Positions 8,297 through 17,127 of a stretch of 64,000 bases of DNA are shown piece by piece (the stretch's first letter is position 1; every line of letters starts with the position of its first letter). This DNA comes from Bacteroidota bacterium (GTDB lineage: Bacteria > Bacteroidota > Bacteroidia > Chitinophagales > Saprospiraceae): positions 286,972-350,971 of the forward strand of contig JAKOVW010000081.1 in NCBI GenBank assembly GCA_029781865.1, given 5' to 3'. The position numbers and the translations under genes were made by a program. Under the pieces are notes generated by a model. The model was not told the DNA's origin and made no database searches. It worked only from the letters and a program-made list of their open reading frames with translations.

Positions 8297-9256
8297 ATGA
8301 AAAAAGCGTTCAAAATCTTACTTTATCTGATTATTGCAGTCGCAGTTATTATACTTTCTTTTATAGCCTATATTCAAATTAAAGGAATTCCGAAGTATGA
8401 CCCGCCAGTCATAAAAGAATTAACCATCAATCCAACTCCGGAAAAAGTGGAAGAGGGAGCCAGGATTTCAAGTTTACTCTGCAGTAACTGTCACTTGGGA
8501 AAGGATGGCAGGTTAAGTGGTGGACCAATGAAAGATCTGGACCCATCCTTCGGAAAAGTTTGGTCCAGAAATATTACAAACCATCCTACTTATGGTATTG
8601 GTAAATGGACACCCGGAGAAATTGCCTATTTTTTGAGGACAGGAGTACGAAAGGACGGTACATACGCCCCTATCTGGATGCCTAAGTTTACGAATTTGTC
8701 AGATGCCGATTTAGAATGTATAATCTGTTTTCTGAAATCGGACATGCCAATGCTACAAGCTTCTGAAGCGGTGCATCCGGCTGATCAAATCAGTTTTTTA
8801 AGTAAATTCCTGTGTAATGTTGTATTCAAACCAATGACTTTTCCGGATAAGCCTATCGTGGCCCCTGATACTTCTGATCGTGTTGCATATGGAAAATATG
8901 TTTTACAGTCAAAGATTGAGTGCTTTACCTGTCATTCAGCAGACTTTAAGAAATTAGACATGTTGGTTCCGGAGCATTCCATGGGATACCTTGGAGGTGG
9001 GAATACACTAATTGACCTTGAAGGCCGTAAGATATACTCTGCCAATATTACTCCTGATCCTGTCACCGGAATTGGAAAATGGACCTATGAGGATTTTTAT
9101 AAAGCAATGAAAGAGGGTAAACGGCCTGATGGAAAACTTTTGAGGTATCCAATGACTCCAAAAACTGCTATGAAAGATTTTGAAATTCAGGGTATTTGGG
9201 CTTACCTGCAGACTGTTCCCAGGATTACCAATGTGGTTGATAGAACAGGCTTATAA
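8297..9256 (+). CDS. Membrane-anchored di-haem c-type cytochrome
   Basis: The 319-residue protein has an N-terminal membrane anchor (residues 7-27) and two haem c attachment sites, C62-S-N-C65-H66 and C209-F-T-C212-H213. Each is followed by a cytochrome-c-like domain with repeated features (NITNHPTYGIGKWTPGEI and NITPDPVTGIGKWTYEDF), and likely Met ligands occur in WMPKFTNLS and YPMTPKT. The near-duplicate halves show the tandem-domain architecture seen in cytochromes paired with dehydrogenases or oxidases. It should carry electrons on the periplasmic face. No partner enzyme lies next to it, so the electron donor and acceptor are unknown. Confidence 0.9.
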   Translation: MKKAFKILLYLIIAVAVIILSFIAYIQIKGIPKYDPPVIKELTINPTPEKVEEGARISSLLCSNCHLGKDGRLSGGPMKDLDPSFGKVWSRNITNHPTYGIGKWTPGEIAYFLRTGVRKDGTYAPIWMPKFTNLSDADLECIICFLKSDMPMLQASEAVHPADQISFLSKFLCNVVFKPMTFPDKPIVAPDTSDRVAYGKYVLQSKIECFTCHSADFKKLDMLVPEHSMGYLGGGNTLIDLEGRKIYSANITPDPVTGIGKWTYEDFYKAMKEGKRPDGKLLRYPMTPKTAMKDFEIQGIWAYLQTVPRITNVVDRTGL

Positions 9257-9427
9257 TTTGTGAAGAACTTCTAAGAACCTTATTTCGGTCATTTTCAGGC
9301 ATGCTAAATTTTGTAGCTTTGGTCTAAGCCTTTAAATATGGCCTTTCAACTCAATGCAAATGACACGGGGATAAAAGACTATAAATAATAGTATTTTATC
9401 AAGTAAAGTCAACGAAGCCCGTTGAAA

Positions 9428-9697
9428 TTAAGCTCTAAAATTTCTGCTGTAATCCAGTATATGCTCAATGCTATCAGGATGAGCGGAAAATAGAACCTTT
9501 GGAAGGGCCCAACTAGCATCCCTTAACTCATTCAATTCTTCCAGAGCAGATTGATCTGATTTAAGGCATTCCTCAAGGATTTGTGTTTCCGTTGAACTGC
9601 AGTCGTGATAAATATAGCGGATTAATTGGAGCGAAGTAAATGTATCAACCATAGGCATTTTTTCATAATTTAAATAAGAACTAAACTGAATGGACAT
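9428..9697 (-). CDS. Small conserved Bacteroidota protein, unknown function (anti-sigma-like N-terminal helices)
   Basis: The 89-residue acidic helical protein has the arrangement LQLIRYIYHDCSSTETQ, LEECLKSDQSALEELNEL, and LPKVLFSAHPDSIEHILDYS. This resembles the small helical proteins common in Bacteroidota whose first part looks like the N-terminal segment of anti-sigma factors. No zinc-binding HxxxCxxC is present and no transmembrane segment follows, so it cannot be called a classical anti-sigma factor. It is cytoplasmic and has no close neighbour in an operon. Function unknown. Confidence 0.7.
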   Translation of the reverse strand: MSIQFSSYLNYEKMPMVDTFTSLQLIRYIYHDCSSTETQILEECLKSDQSALEELNELRDASWALPKVLFSAHPDSIEHILDYSRNFRA

Positions 9698-9969
9698 TGG
9701 GTTTATTGTTTAATCCCCGCTCTATTTTAACAGAGAATTTTCCTTTAATAAAGAGTTCTTCTGAAATTTGAATGCCCCTCCGGAAAATTATTTTATAGGT
9801 TTCCAGGTAAAGAATTACGGATTCGTTTTTGGAAAAGAGAACATATTAAATTGTCCGTTTTATCAGCATTACAGCTTAATGAATCTATTGCATAACTGTG
9901 TAATTGTATGAAAGTATTCTCGCAGCTTTTCTATTGATGATTAAAAAAAATTTTTTGTAAAAAATGAAG

Positions 9970-9997
9970 TTGGCATAGTATTAGAATAATATATAAT
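9970..9997 (+). promoter_or_regulatory. Sigma70-like promoter TTGGCA-N16-TATAAT
   Basis: TTGGCA at 9970-9975 and TATAAT at 9992-9997 are separated by 16 bases, almost the textbook sigma70 arrangement and unlike the TAnnTTTG boxes elsewhere in the window. No protein gene lies downstream on this strand before the terminator at 10064, so if active it would make only a short RNA. Confidence 0.4.
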
Positions 9998-10002
9998 ATG
10001 TT

Positions 10003-10099
10003 CGATAAGTATTAAACTGAAAATATAAAAGATGTAGTTTTCTTTATTTGAGACCTTTAGACACCTGTAGATACGCCGGTATTTACAGGTTTTTTTTTT
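10003..10099 (+). ncRNA. Candidate small RNA of about 95 nt
   Basis: The interval runs from the expected start point of the promoter at 9970-9997 to the end of a strong intrinsic terminator. It holds no open frame worth naming and is followed by a gene on the opposite strand, so the terminator cannot serve a protein gene. I do not recognise an RNA family in it. This is inference from the promoter-terminator pairing only. Confidence 0.35.
10064..10099 (+). terminator. Strong Rho-independent terminator
   Basis: CCTGTAGATAC (10064-10074) pairs with GTATTTACAGG (10079-10089) over 11 base pairs including one G-U, with a GCCG tetraloop, and is followed by ten T residues (10090-10099). It is oriented for the plus strand. 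Confidence 0.85.
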
Positions 10100-10257
10100 A
10101 TAAATCTATGAGATCAAATTGAATAAGTTAATACAGTAATTGATCAATACTAAATTTTTTAGATCATGCTCATTTCTTATTAAATCAATATTTTCACCTT
10201 GCTAAAAATAATTGCTTGTCTTGAACGCGTTTATTTAATGCATATCTCAAAGATTCT

Positions 10258-10352
10258 TCCTCACTCATATCTCATATCTCAACACTAATTGTTCATCTCT
10301 CCTAACTTATAGCTCCTAGCTCCTAGCTCCTAGTTCAGATTTCAGATCTCTT
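10258..10352. repeat. Short-period low-complexity repeat (CTCATAT / AGCTCCT units)
   Basis: Two CTCATAT units (10264-10277) are followed by three tandem AGCTCCT units (about 10311-10333), then TCAGATTTCAGATCTC. Similar strings of CTCATATCTC and AGCTCCTAGCTCC occur in intergenic DNA of other Bacteroidota (from memory). It ends a few bases from the stop codon of the YbeY-ATL gene. Confidence 0.65.
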
Positions 10353-10355
10353 GTT

Positions 10356-11111
10356 CTACAACTGGGTCGGACTCCAAAAACAGGATTCAAAGTTTACCAC
10401 TTTATGATTTTTGATTTTTACGCCTTCTTTCATTAATAGTTTTCCCATCCGTTCTCCATGATCGCCAAACATAAGTCGTCCGCTTAATTCACCTTTGACA
10501 TTGACCACCCGATGAGCAGGAACATCGCTCACGTTGCCTTTTAATTGGTTTAAGGCCCAGCCCACCATTCGTGCGGAACCCAGGCTTAAGTAATCTGCAA
10601 TTGCACCATAGCTGCATACTTTGCCTTTTGGGATGCAACGTACGATATCGTAAACCCGGTCAAAATAGTGATCACTTTTGATAAACTCATCTTTATAAAA
10701 AGCGAGTGCTTCATCTTCTTTAACCCGCATCTGCTTTTTAGCAATGGCCGTTTTATCTGAGAAACCCAAAAAATGCAATATTCCATGTATGATAACTCTC
10801 AATAATTCCCACTCATAATCTGTTTTGAATTTTTTTGCATTCTCCTGTACGCGATCAACGCTGATGTATAATTCTCCTTCAATATCATCAGTACCCATGG
10901 GGAAACTCAATATATCCGTGTAATAGTTGTGCTTGAGAAACTTTACATTCATCTCTCTCAGGTATTCATCATCGCAGAAAATAATATTGATCGCTCCGGC
11001 TGTACGATGATGTTGTTCAATGATTTTTAAAATCCATTGGTTTACTTTCCTGACATTAATGTCAAAGGGTTCAATATTAAAATGGAACTGAATGTTTGGT
11101 TTTTTTTTCAT
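10356..11111 (-). CDS. ybeY: Fusion of YbeY rRNA-maturation endonuclease and alkyltransferase-like (ATL) protein
   Basis: The 251-residue frame holds two domains. Residues 1-140 are YbeY, the metal-dependent RNase of 16S rRNA maturation and ribosome quality control, with H109-G-I-L-H113-F-L-G-F and a D-K at 119-120 where many bacteria have the third ligand Asp-His. As I recall, Bacteroidota YbeY proteins commonly show the same change. Residues 146-251 are an O6-alkylguanine-DNA alkyltransferase-like DNA-binding domain, with PKGKVCSYGAIADYL, SARMVGWALNQL and P198-A199-H200-R-V. The Ala replaces the alkyl-acceptor Cys, so this half should bind but not repair alkylated guanine. In relatives the two are usually separate genes. 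No stop or frameshift lies at the join near residue 143. Confidence 0.88.
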   Translation of the reverse strand: MKKKPNIQFHFNIEPFDINVRKVNQWILKIIEQHHRTAGAINIIFCDDEYLREMNVKFLKHNYYTDILSFPMGTDDIEGELYISVDRVQENAKKFKTDYEWELLRVIIHGILHFLGFSDKTAIAKKQMRVKEDEALAFYKDEFIKSDHYFDRVYDIVRCIPKGKVCSYGAIADYLSLGSARMVGWALNQLKGNVSDVPAHRVVNVKGELSGRLMFGDHGERMGKLLMKEGVKIKNHKVVNFESCFWSPTQL

Positions 11112-11675
11112 CTTGGAAATACAATGTAAAGAAAAACAATTTTGAGAAGATTCATCTAATCACGAAAACTTAAAAAGGAAGGATATACCTTTCATTGAAT
11201 GAATAAGAAGAATGCACAATGACGGATGTACGTGATTCGCAAACGACAGGAATGGACCAGGTTGAATATCGGCATCCTTTTTTGTATTCATTATTCTTAC
11301 ATGGTATTAAGGTGAGCATGTCCATTCATCATAGCTGTCAACGGATGATCAGTAAATGACTTTTCTGATTCGAATTCAAAACTGAACTGCACTGTGGATG
11401 AGCCCGATTTTCAATATGTCGTTATGGAAATCTGAGTATCAATGATAGTTTAGTTAGCTGACTGCGATATCTGGTGATAAAGGATTGATATTTTGCCTGT
11501 GGAATAATTAGGTAATCCTTAGAATATTGGACGCTTACAAAAAAATAAGAATAGTAGTCCAACGCAAAAGAAGCTACTGGTCGCGGGTTTTACTTTTAAA
11601 GCCAGATAGCTTTTGAATAAGGTATAACTGGAGAAACTTCCCGGAAGGAATTTTAAAAATGGCCTGGAGTGCTGT
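11112..11675. other. 564-base stretch without a recognisable gene
   Basis: I see no convincing gene, RNA or hairpin-plus-T terminator here. A 46-codon frame (11219-11359, plus strand) lacks a recognisable product. The base composition is closer to coding DNA than to the AT-rich spacers elsewhere, so it may be a decayed gene, but I could not match it to anything. Confidence 0.5.
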
Positions 11676-12062
11676 TTAAATCATGAACTTAATCTCCACG
11701 GTACGACCGTTATCGGAGAAGATTATTTTATCAGAAAGCTGCTGCATCAAAAACACACCCCTGCCCCCGCAATTGGCAATATTTTCAGGCAATGTCGGAT
11801 CGGGAATGGAAGCCGGGTCAAATCCCGGACCTTCATCAGAAATCCTGAAACAAATGTGTCTCTTGAGGCGGGTTGTTTTGACGCAAACGAATTTGGATTC
11901 ATCTGATTTGTTGCCATGTAAAATGGCATTGTTAACAGCTTCGGTAAGGGACACGAGCACATTGGGATAAAGATTCTTATCCAGGTGGTATTCATTAAAT
12001 ATTTGTTCCAAATATTCTTCCACCTTGCAAATGTTGTCCGGTACGGAAGCTATTCTGATCAT
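11676..12062 (-). CDS. Anti-sigma-type ATP-binding protein (RsbW/SpoIIAB-like HATPase)
   Basis: This 128-residue GHKL ATPase has an N-box EAVNNAILHGNK, a G1 box DEGPGFDP and a G2 box CGGRGVFLM, and nothing else, which is the size and layout of RsbW/SpoIIAB serine kinases and their relatives in partner-switching systems. The longer open frame begins 28 codons earlier inside the DUF4175 gene. I chose the internal ATG because it overlaps the DUF4175 stop codon as ATGA, a translational-coupling arrangement. No anti-anti-sigma (STAS) protein or PP2C phosphatase lies nearby, so the switching partner is unknown. Confidence 0.85.
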   Translation of the reverse strand: MIRIASVPDNICKVEEYLEQIFNEYHLDKNLYPNVLVSLTEAVNNAILHGNKSDESKFVCVKTTRLKRHICFRISDEGPGFDPASIPDPTLPENIANCGGRGVFLMQQLSDKIIFSDNGRTVEIKFMI

Positions 12063-15000
12063 CCTTGCTTTTTGAGGCTTTGATAATATTGCTCGACCAG
12101 TTTCTTGTAAAAAGGCCGCAAATCCGGTGAAACTTGTTTGAACCATTCTGTTTCAGCCTGTCTCGCTTTAATGTATTCTTCCAGGCTAGGAGGTAGTTTA
12201 CGCACAATATTCGTACCAGTTTCTGATTTTCGCTTCTCATCCCAGTCTCTTTCCCGCTGAGCCTTCTCTGCTTCCAGGAGCCTGGTGGTTATCTCCTGCT
12301 GCCTTTTGAGCATATCATTATTGAGCTGTTTATTAACCAATTGCTTTTCCTGGTTGTTCATTTCATCAATGATTTCCTGAGCCTGTTTGGTTCCCCCGCC
12401 GTTTTGTTTTTTCTCTTCTTCAAGGTCCTGCAACATTTTTCTCAGCTTTGCTTGCTTGGCAGCCATTTCCGCAAAATCCTGGGACGTACCCTGTTGCCCG
12501 TTTCTCATTTTTTCAAGCAATTCTTTCATCCCCTTCTCCATGGCTTTTTGACCTTCTCCTATTTTATCCGAAGGTTTCGGTTCCTTACCGCTTTTCTTAC
12601 CGCCTTTACCACCGGGTTTGCTACAAGACCCTTTACCTGGTTTCTTACAGGAGCCTTTGCATTCTTTTTGTTTATTGTCGAGGGACTCAGAAAGCATCAC
12701 AGCCAGATCATTCATGTTTTTCATGATCCTCCTTTGATTATTTGATGCTTCTGCATTTCGGCGGTCTTCCAGCAAGTCAATCCCTTGTTTAAAATTGTCA
12801 TTGATTTCATTTACCTTTTCGGTAACATAGGATTCAATTTCAACCAGGCGCTTGCTTAGAACTTCCAGGGTATCTTCTACTATTTTAAAATTGTCTTTGA
12901 TCTTAAACTGATCCTGCAACAAACTCAAATATCTTGGGATCTGAGGATTCATGGTGGACATTTCATTGACCACGGCTTCCTGATCCATGGAAAGGTTGAC
13001 CAGATTTTCGAGTAACTGTCTTAGCATTCTGGCATCTTCTTCAGCTTGCTCTGAATCGGAATCTGCCATTTCAGATTCCATTTTATTTGCCATTTCTTTC
13101 ATCTTTCCGGATGCTTCTTTTTGTTTTTTGGAAGCTTTACCATTGCCCGGTTTACTCAATTCTTCTTTGGACTCTTTTAAATCTTTTTTAATTTCTTTTT
13201 CTTCATTTTTATGGTCCTCTATTTTTCTTGGAGATTGCAATTCTTCATTTTTCTTTTTGATCTCTTCCTGTTTTTTGGCAATGTCTTCAAACTTCTTATT
13301 GATTTCATCCTGTTGCTTCTTCAGTTCCTCTGCACTATCAGATTTCTTTTCTGTTTTTTCAGCCAGCTTATCCTGTTGTTCGGCCAGTTTATTGAGGTCT
13401 TTGATTTGATCCTTCAGGTTTTTTTCAACTTCCAATTGTTTGAATAAGGATAGCAGGCGATCCATCTCTTTAGTGAGGTCGGCATTTTTCTTTTCAAACT
13501 TTTCAGACATCTGAATGGTCTGATCTTTATTCATTTCATTCATCAGATCCTGGATCTGCTGCATGAGTTTTTTCATTTCCTCATTGGCCGTTTCATTGAA
13601 CAGCTTTTTGAGTTGTTCCTGTTTGTTCAGCAAATTTTCGTCCTCTGTTTTTTGTTTTTGAAGATTTTCTTCAAACTTCTTTTTAGCATCTTCAAATTGA
13701 TTCTGCAGTTTTTGCTGCTGCTCCATCATTTTCTCCAGGTCTTTTTTATTTTGCCACTCGACATCTTTTTTATCGCGCATTTTGTCTTTGTAGTCATTTA
13801 ATTTTTCCTGAAGTTTGCGGGCTTCTTTCAGGGCATCTTCCATTTTACTTTTGATGTCCTCATTATTTGTTTCTTCCATTTGAGCCAGCTGTTCGTCAGT
13901 AGCTTCTTTGTATTCCAGAATCTGGCTGCGGGAAGACTTGCTTCCATTGACTCCATCGTTATCCCAGACTTCAAAATAATAACTGACAGATTCCCCGGCT
14001 TCTAATTCGAAGTCTCTGGCATCAAACACGTAGGTAAAGGAAGTTGCTTTGCCCGGTTCATTTTGTCCGAGTGGTTTGGTTTTAACAGGATCGTCTTTTC
14101 CGTTTTTGCGTTTGATGATATAATTGAAACTGATCGTTCTAATTCCATAATCATCAGAAGCATCGCCTGCAAAGTATTTTCGCTTCCAGTCTGTGCTGTC
14201 CGCAAATTGTTCTACCTGAATTTGAGGAAACTGATCCGGAATAATGCCGATATGATATTGTATGGAATCCAGATCCGGTAGCAGGTCATTCTTCAAGTAT
14301 AAAGTGTAGGCCTGATCTTTGGTAAACCGATTTGAATATTGATATTCATTTTCAGCTTTTCGCTGAATTTCTTTTTTGTTTTCATCTTCGGTACTTTTAT
14401 AGTACAGATGATCGGTGTGATCGGATTTGAAATGCCAGCTCACTTTGGTGCCGGTAGGAATTAATAAATCTCCTGTATTATTGAGCACTTCATTTTTCCG
14501 TCCGGTATATTTTGGATATTCCAATTGAACTTCAAATTCGCTGATGATGGGTTTCATCAAAACTTTAAGCACATATTCCTGAGACTCGATACTTCCGGAA
14601 AAAATCTTGAATGGAAGATCTTTCTGAACATTGTTAAACACGTAACTAAATTCATCCGGGCCTTCTTTTCTCAATCTGTATTGAAAATGATCCACATCGA
14701 TAAAAGCATCGGCTGGCAATGCAGATCCGGTTACTTTAATTTTTAAATTGAAATCGCCATTTTGTTCGACATTCAGTTTTTCTTTTTCAAGGGTGAAGTG
14801 AAAAGGAGCTTCCCGTTCAAAATCTTTATTAACCTGAATGAGTCGTTGTGTCGGTTGTTTAATCAGGCCGGGTGCCCATACCAGCAATGAAAGCAGAATT
14901 AACAATGGAGCCAAGGCATATTGCAGATATTTTCTGTTTTTTTGTAAATCGATTGCCTGAATAAACGGAACCGGATTTAATTCAATAGATTTTTGTTGAA

Positions 15001-15403
15001 TGCTGGCTTCGATTAAACTTCGATCAGAGTAATTAACGGATTGTGATTTTAATTGAAGTACGTTCAGCAATTTATCTTTGACATCGCCGAAATGCGTACC
15101 AATAATTTTTGCCGCTTCTTCATGCGAGATTAATTTACCCAACCGAAAATAATGCATTAGCGGTCGAAAGATCCAGTACCAAAAAGTGGAAGCAAACAAA
15201 ATCAAATAAGAAAGGCTCAGAATTTTCCGGAATGATTTTCCAAAATAAAATTGGTTTTCCAGTAAGTTGTATGCCAGAAAAACAATCGTCAGCAGACCGG
15301 TGAAGTAAAGACTTCCTCTGATGAGTTGGTTGATATAATACCTCCGGGTGAATTGATCAATTTTGAGAATAAGCTGATCGTAGTAATTTTCATTCATAAG
15401 CAT
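12059..15403 (-). CDS. DUF4175 family large coiled-coil membrane protein
   Basis: The 1114-residue product matches the DUF4175 family of Bacteroidota. Three hydrophobic segments near residues 28-48, 58-80 and 155-175 anchor it in the membrane. A beta-rich region follows (residues 190-510). From about 520 to 880 it is a very long Lys/Glu/Gln-rich coiled coil, and a Cys/Gly/Lys-rich segment (KGSCKKPGKGSCSKPGG) lies near 925. The C-terminal 150 residues are again helical. The cellular role of the family is not established to my knowledge. It is the first gene of a two-gene unit with the RsbW-like ATPase, sharing the ATGA overlap. Open frames on the other strand are shadows of the low-complexity codons. 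Confidence 0.85.
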   Translation of the reverse strand: MLMNENYYDQLILKIDQFTRRYYINQLIRGSLYFTGLLTIVFLAYNLLENQFYFGKSFRKILSLSYLILFASTFWYWIFRPLMHYFRLGKLISHEEAAKIIGTHFGDVKDKLLNVLQLKSQSVNYSDRSLIEASIQQKSIELNPVPFIQAIDLQKNRKYLQYALAPLLILLSLLVWAPGLIKQPTQRLIQVNKDFEREAPFHFTLEKEKLNVEQNGDFNLKIKVTGSALPADAFIDVDHFQYRLRKEGPDEFSYVFNNVQKDLPFKIFSGSIESQEYVLKVLMKPIISEFEVQLEYPKYTGRKNEVLNNTGDLLIPTGTKVSWHFKSDHTDHLYYKSTEDENKKEIQRKAENEYQYSNRFTKDQAYTLYLKNDLLPDLDSIQYHIGIIPDQFPQIQVEQFADSTDWKRKYFAGDASDDYGIRTISFNYIIKRKNGKDDPVKTKPLGQNEPGKATSFTYVFDARDFELEAGESVSYYFEVWDNDGVNGSKSSRSQILEYKEATDEQLAQMEETNNEDIKSKMEDALKEARKLQEKLNDYKDKMRDKKDVEWQNKKDLEKMMEQQQKLQNQFEDAKKKFEENLQKQKTEDENLLNKQEQLKKLFNETANEEMKKLMQQIQDLMNEMNKDQTIQMSEKFEKKNADLTKEMDRLLSLFKQLEVEKNLKDQIKDLNKLAEQQDKLAEKTEKKSDSAEELKKQQDEINKKFEDIAKKQEEIKKKNEELQSPRKIEDHKNEEKEIKKDLKESKEELSKPGNGKASKKQKEASGKMKEMANKMESEMADSDSEQAEEDARMLRQLLENLVNLSMDQEAVVNEMSTMNPQIPRYLSLLQDQFKIKDNFKIVEDTLEVLSKRLVEIESYVTEKVNEINDNFKQGIDLLEDRRNAEASNNQRRIMKNMNDLAVMLSESLDNKQKECKGSCKKPGKGSCSKPGGKGGKKSGKEPKPSDKIGEGQKAMEKGMKELLEKMRNGQQGTSQDFAEMAAKQAKLRKMLQDLEEEKKQNGGGTKQAQEIIDEMNNQEKQLVNKQLNNDMLKRQQEITTRLLEAEKAQRERDWDEKRKSETGTNIVRKLPPSLEEYIKARQAETEWFKQVSPDLRPFYKKLVEQYYQSLKKQG

Positions 15404-15646
15404 GCCATCACAAAGTTTAACAAACGCAAATTAACCTAAAATAATTTCAAGAATCAGGGTATCCGGATAAAAATATAAGTTAAAACAACTCAGGCGCTCA
15501 AGGGTTTAGATGTTGAGAAGCCTAAAAACCAAAGCAGGTGGTTCTATTCAATGAAAAGCAGGACAAATTGCCCTGAATTTCAATCAAATTTGAGGTTAAA
15601 ACCCCAAATTTTAACAGTTACCAGGTCAAATCCGGGGTTTAGATCA

Positions 15647-16462
15647 TTATGCGGAAACATCATATTCCCTAAGCGCATCATTCAATGAAACTTTCTTATC
15701 AGTGGATTCTTTTCGCTGACCAATGATTAACGCACAAGGTACCTGATAGTTACCGGCAGGGTATTCTTTTGTATAGGATCCCGGAATGACTACCGAACGC
15801 GGAGGTACGTAACCCTTATAAATAGTGGATTCTTTAGCAGTAACATCGATAATATGGGTGGAACCGGTAATCACCACGTTAGCTCCCAGCACTGCTTCAG
15901 AGCCGATCAGTGCACCTTCCACGATGATACAGCGTGAGCCAATAAAGGCATTATCTTCGATAATATTGGGCCTTGCCTGAGGGGGTTCCAGCACGCCACC
16001 GATTCCTACACCTCCAGCCAGGTGGACATTTTTACCAATTTGTGCACAGGAGCCTACTGTAGCCCATGTATCAACCATAGTTCCTGAGCCGACATAGGCC
16101 CCAATGTTGACATAACTTGGCATTAAGATGACTCCCGGCTCTAAGAAAGACCCATAGCGGGCAATTCCCGTTGGCACGGCACGAACACCCAATTTATCAT
16201 ATCCGGTTTTAGGCGGGATTTTATCGTAAAATTCCAGATCTCCGGCTTTGATGATCTTATTTTCAACAATAGGGAAATACAGGAGTATGGCTTTTTTGAT
16301 CCACTCATGCACGATCCATTCGCCATTGCGATTTTCTGCCACTCTGATTTTGCCGGTATCCAACAACCGGATGACTTCATGAATTGTGGATTTAATCTTC
16401 GGATCCGCAATTAAGCTGCGATCTGACCAGGCAGATTCAATTGATTTTATAATTTCGTCCAT
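15647..16462 (-). CDS. dapD: 2,3,4,5-tetrahydropyridine-2,6-dicarboxylate N-succinyltransferase
   Basis: DapD transfers succinate from succinyl-CoA to tetrahydrodipicolinate in the succinylase branch of lysine and meso-diaminopimelate synthesis. The 271-residue protein has the left-handed beta-helix of hexapeptide repeats (VNIGAYVGSGTMVDTWATVG, IGKNVHLAGGVGIGGVLEP, AFIGSRCIIVEGALIGSEAVLGANVVI) and the DapD-specific PPQARPNIIEDN segment. I start it at MDEIIKSIESAW, 38 codons inside the longest open frame, because DapD proteins begin there and the upstream residues overlap the preceding gene. That gene ends two bases upstream, so the two are probably co-transcribed. Confidence 0.95.
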   Translation of the reverse strand: MDEIIKSIESAWSDRSLIADPKIKSTIHEVIRLLDTGKIRVAENRNGEWIVHEWIKKAILLYFPIVENKIIKAGDLEFYDKIPPKTGYDKLGVRAVPTGIARYGSFLEPGVILMPSYVNIGAYVGSGTMVDTWATVGSCAQIGKNVHLAGGVGIGGVLEPPQARPNIIEDNAFIGSRCIIVEGALIGSEAVLGANVVITGSTHIIDVTAKESTIYKGYVPPRSVVIPGSYTKEYPAGNYQVPCALIIGQRKESTDKKVSLNDALREYDVSA

Positions 16463-16464
16463 GT

Positions 16465-17127
16465 TCAAAATGTGTATGAAAATGCAAGTATAGTGGAAAA
16501 TACGCCAACGAAATAACCCAGGTACAATTCCTCCGCAGTGTGCGCTTTCAGATATAAACGACAGGTTCCAATCCAACCGGCCAGTATGATGGAAAGGCCG
16601 ATCAAATGATGAAGGTGAAACGTGGATACGGTAGATTTTAAAAACCGGAAATAATAGATGTGATCTTCTGAATGAAACAAACGAATCATTATCCAGAAAC
16701 TTGCAAACGCTGCAATTGACATGGCGTGTAAACTGACCTTTATTTTAAGATTGAGAACAAATGCAAGAAAGATACAGATAATGGAAGTCAAAATAAATGC
16801 AATTAATAATTTGGGTATGTTATCCTGAGCTTTCAGATTGACCCATAACCACAAATAGAACACAGCACAGATGATCAGCGGTCCGTAACGGTCATACTTG
16901 TCTTCCATATTAAAGTTTTTTACTAGGCCGGTAAACTTTAATAATGCAATGCCAATCGCCGGTACAAGGCAAGTATAAATAAAAATTAAAATGATTAATA
17001 AAGACTGTTCACTCCAATGCAATGCTCCAATTAAATGTGGTTTTAAACACAGCAATAAGAATAAGGAATAAAAGAGTATAAGCAGTGGATGGAAAACGTA
17101 AGAAGTAATTATGGCCAGTAATCTCAT
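16465..17127 (-). CDS. PAP2-like integral membrane protein
   Basis: About 220 residues, starting at MRLLAIITSYVFHP, with six predicted membrane segments. The last third resembles the PAP2 phosphatase fold, with a degenerate C-terminal motif CRLYLKAHTAEELYLGYFVG in which the Arg and His of SRx5Hx3D survive but Asp is Glu, and a SLHAMS in place of PSGH. The catalytic set is therefore altered, and phosphatase activity is uncertain. Such proteins often act on undecaprenyl or lipid phosphates. I chose the internal Met because the 32 residues before it do not look like protein. The gene is directly upstream of dapD. Confidence 0.7.
   Translation of the reverse strand: MRLLAIITSYVFHPLLILFYSLFLLLCLKPHLIGALHWSEQSLLIILIFIYTCLVPAIGIALLKFTGLVKNFNMEDKYDRYGPLIICAVFYLWLWVNLKAQDNIPKLLIAFILTSIICIFLAFVLNLKIKVSLHAMSIAAFASFWIMIRLFHSEDHIYYFRFLKSTVSTFHLHHLIGLSIILAGWIGTCRLYLKAHTAEELYLGYFVGVFSTILAFSYTF

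Larger units (their letters stand above)
9698..10355. other. 658-base non-coding stretch
   Basis: No open frame longer than about 40 codons looks real here. The stretch holds a sigma70-like promoter (9970-9997), a strong terminator on the same strand (10064-10099) and a short-period repeat (10258-10352), each listed separately. The remainder (9698-9969) is AT-rich and featureless to me. Confidence 0.7.

Noticed and set aside
11219..11359. 46-codon plus-strand frame in the 564-base gap.
   Set aside because: No recognisable product, ribosome-binding site or neighbour supports it.
12341..13801. Several long antisense frames within the DUF4175 gene.
   Set aside because: They arise from the Lys/Glu-rich coiled-coil codons read backwards, giving Phe/Leu/Ser-rich nonsense.
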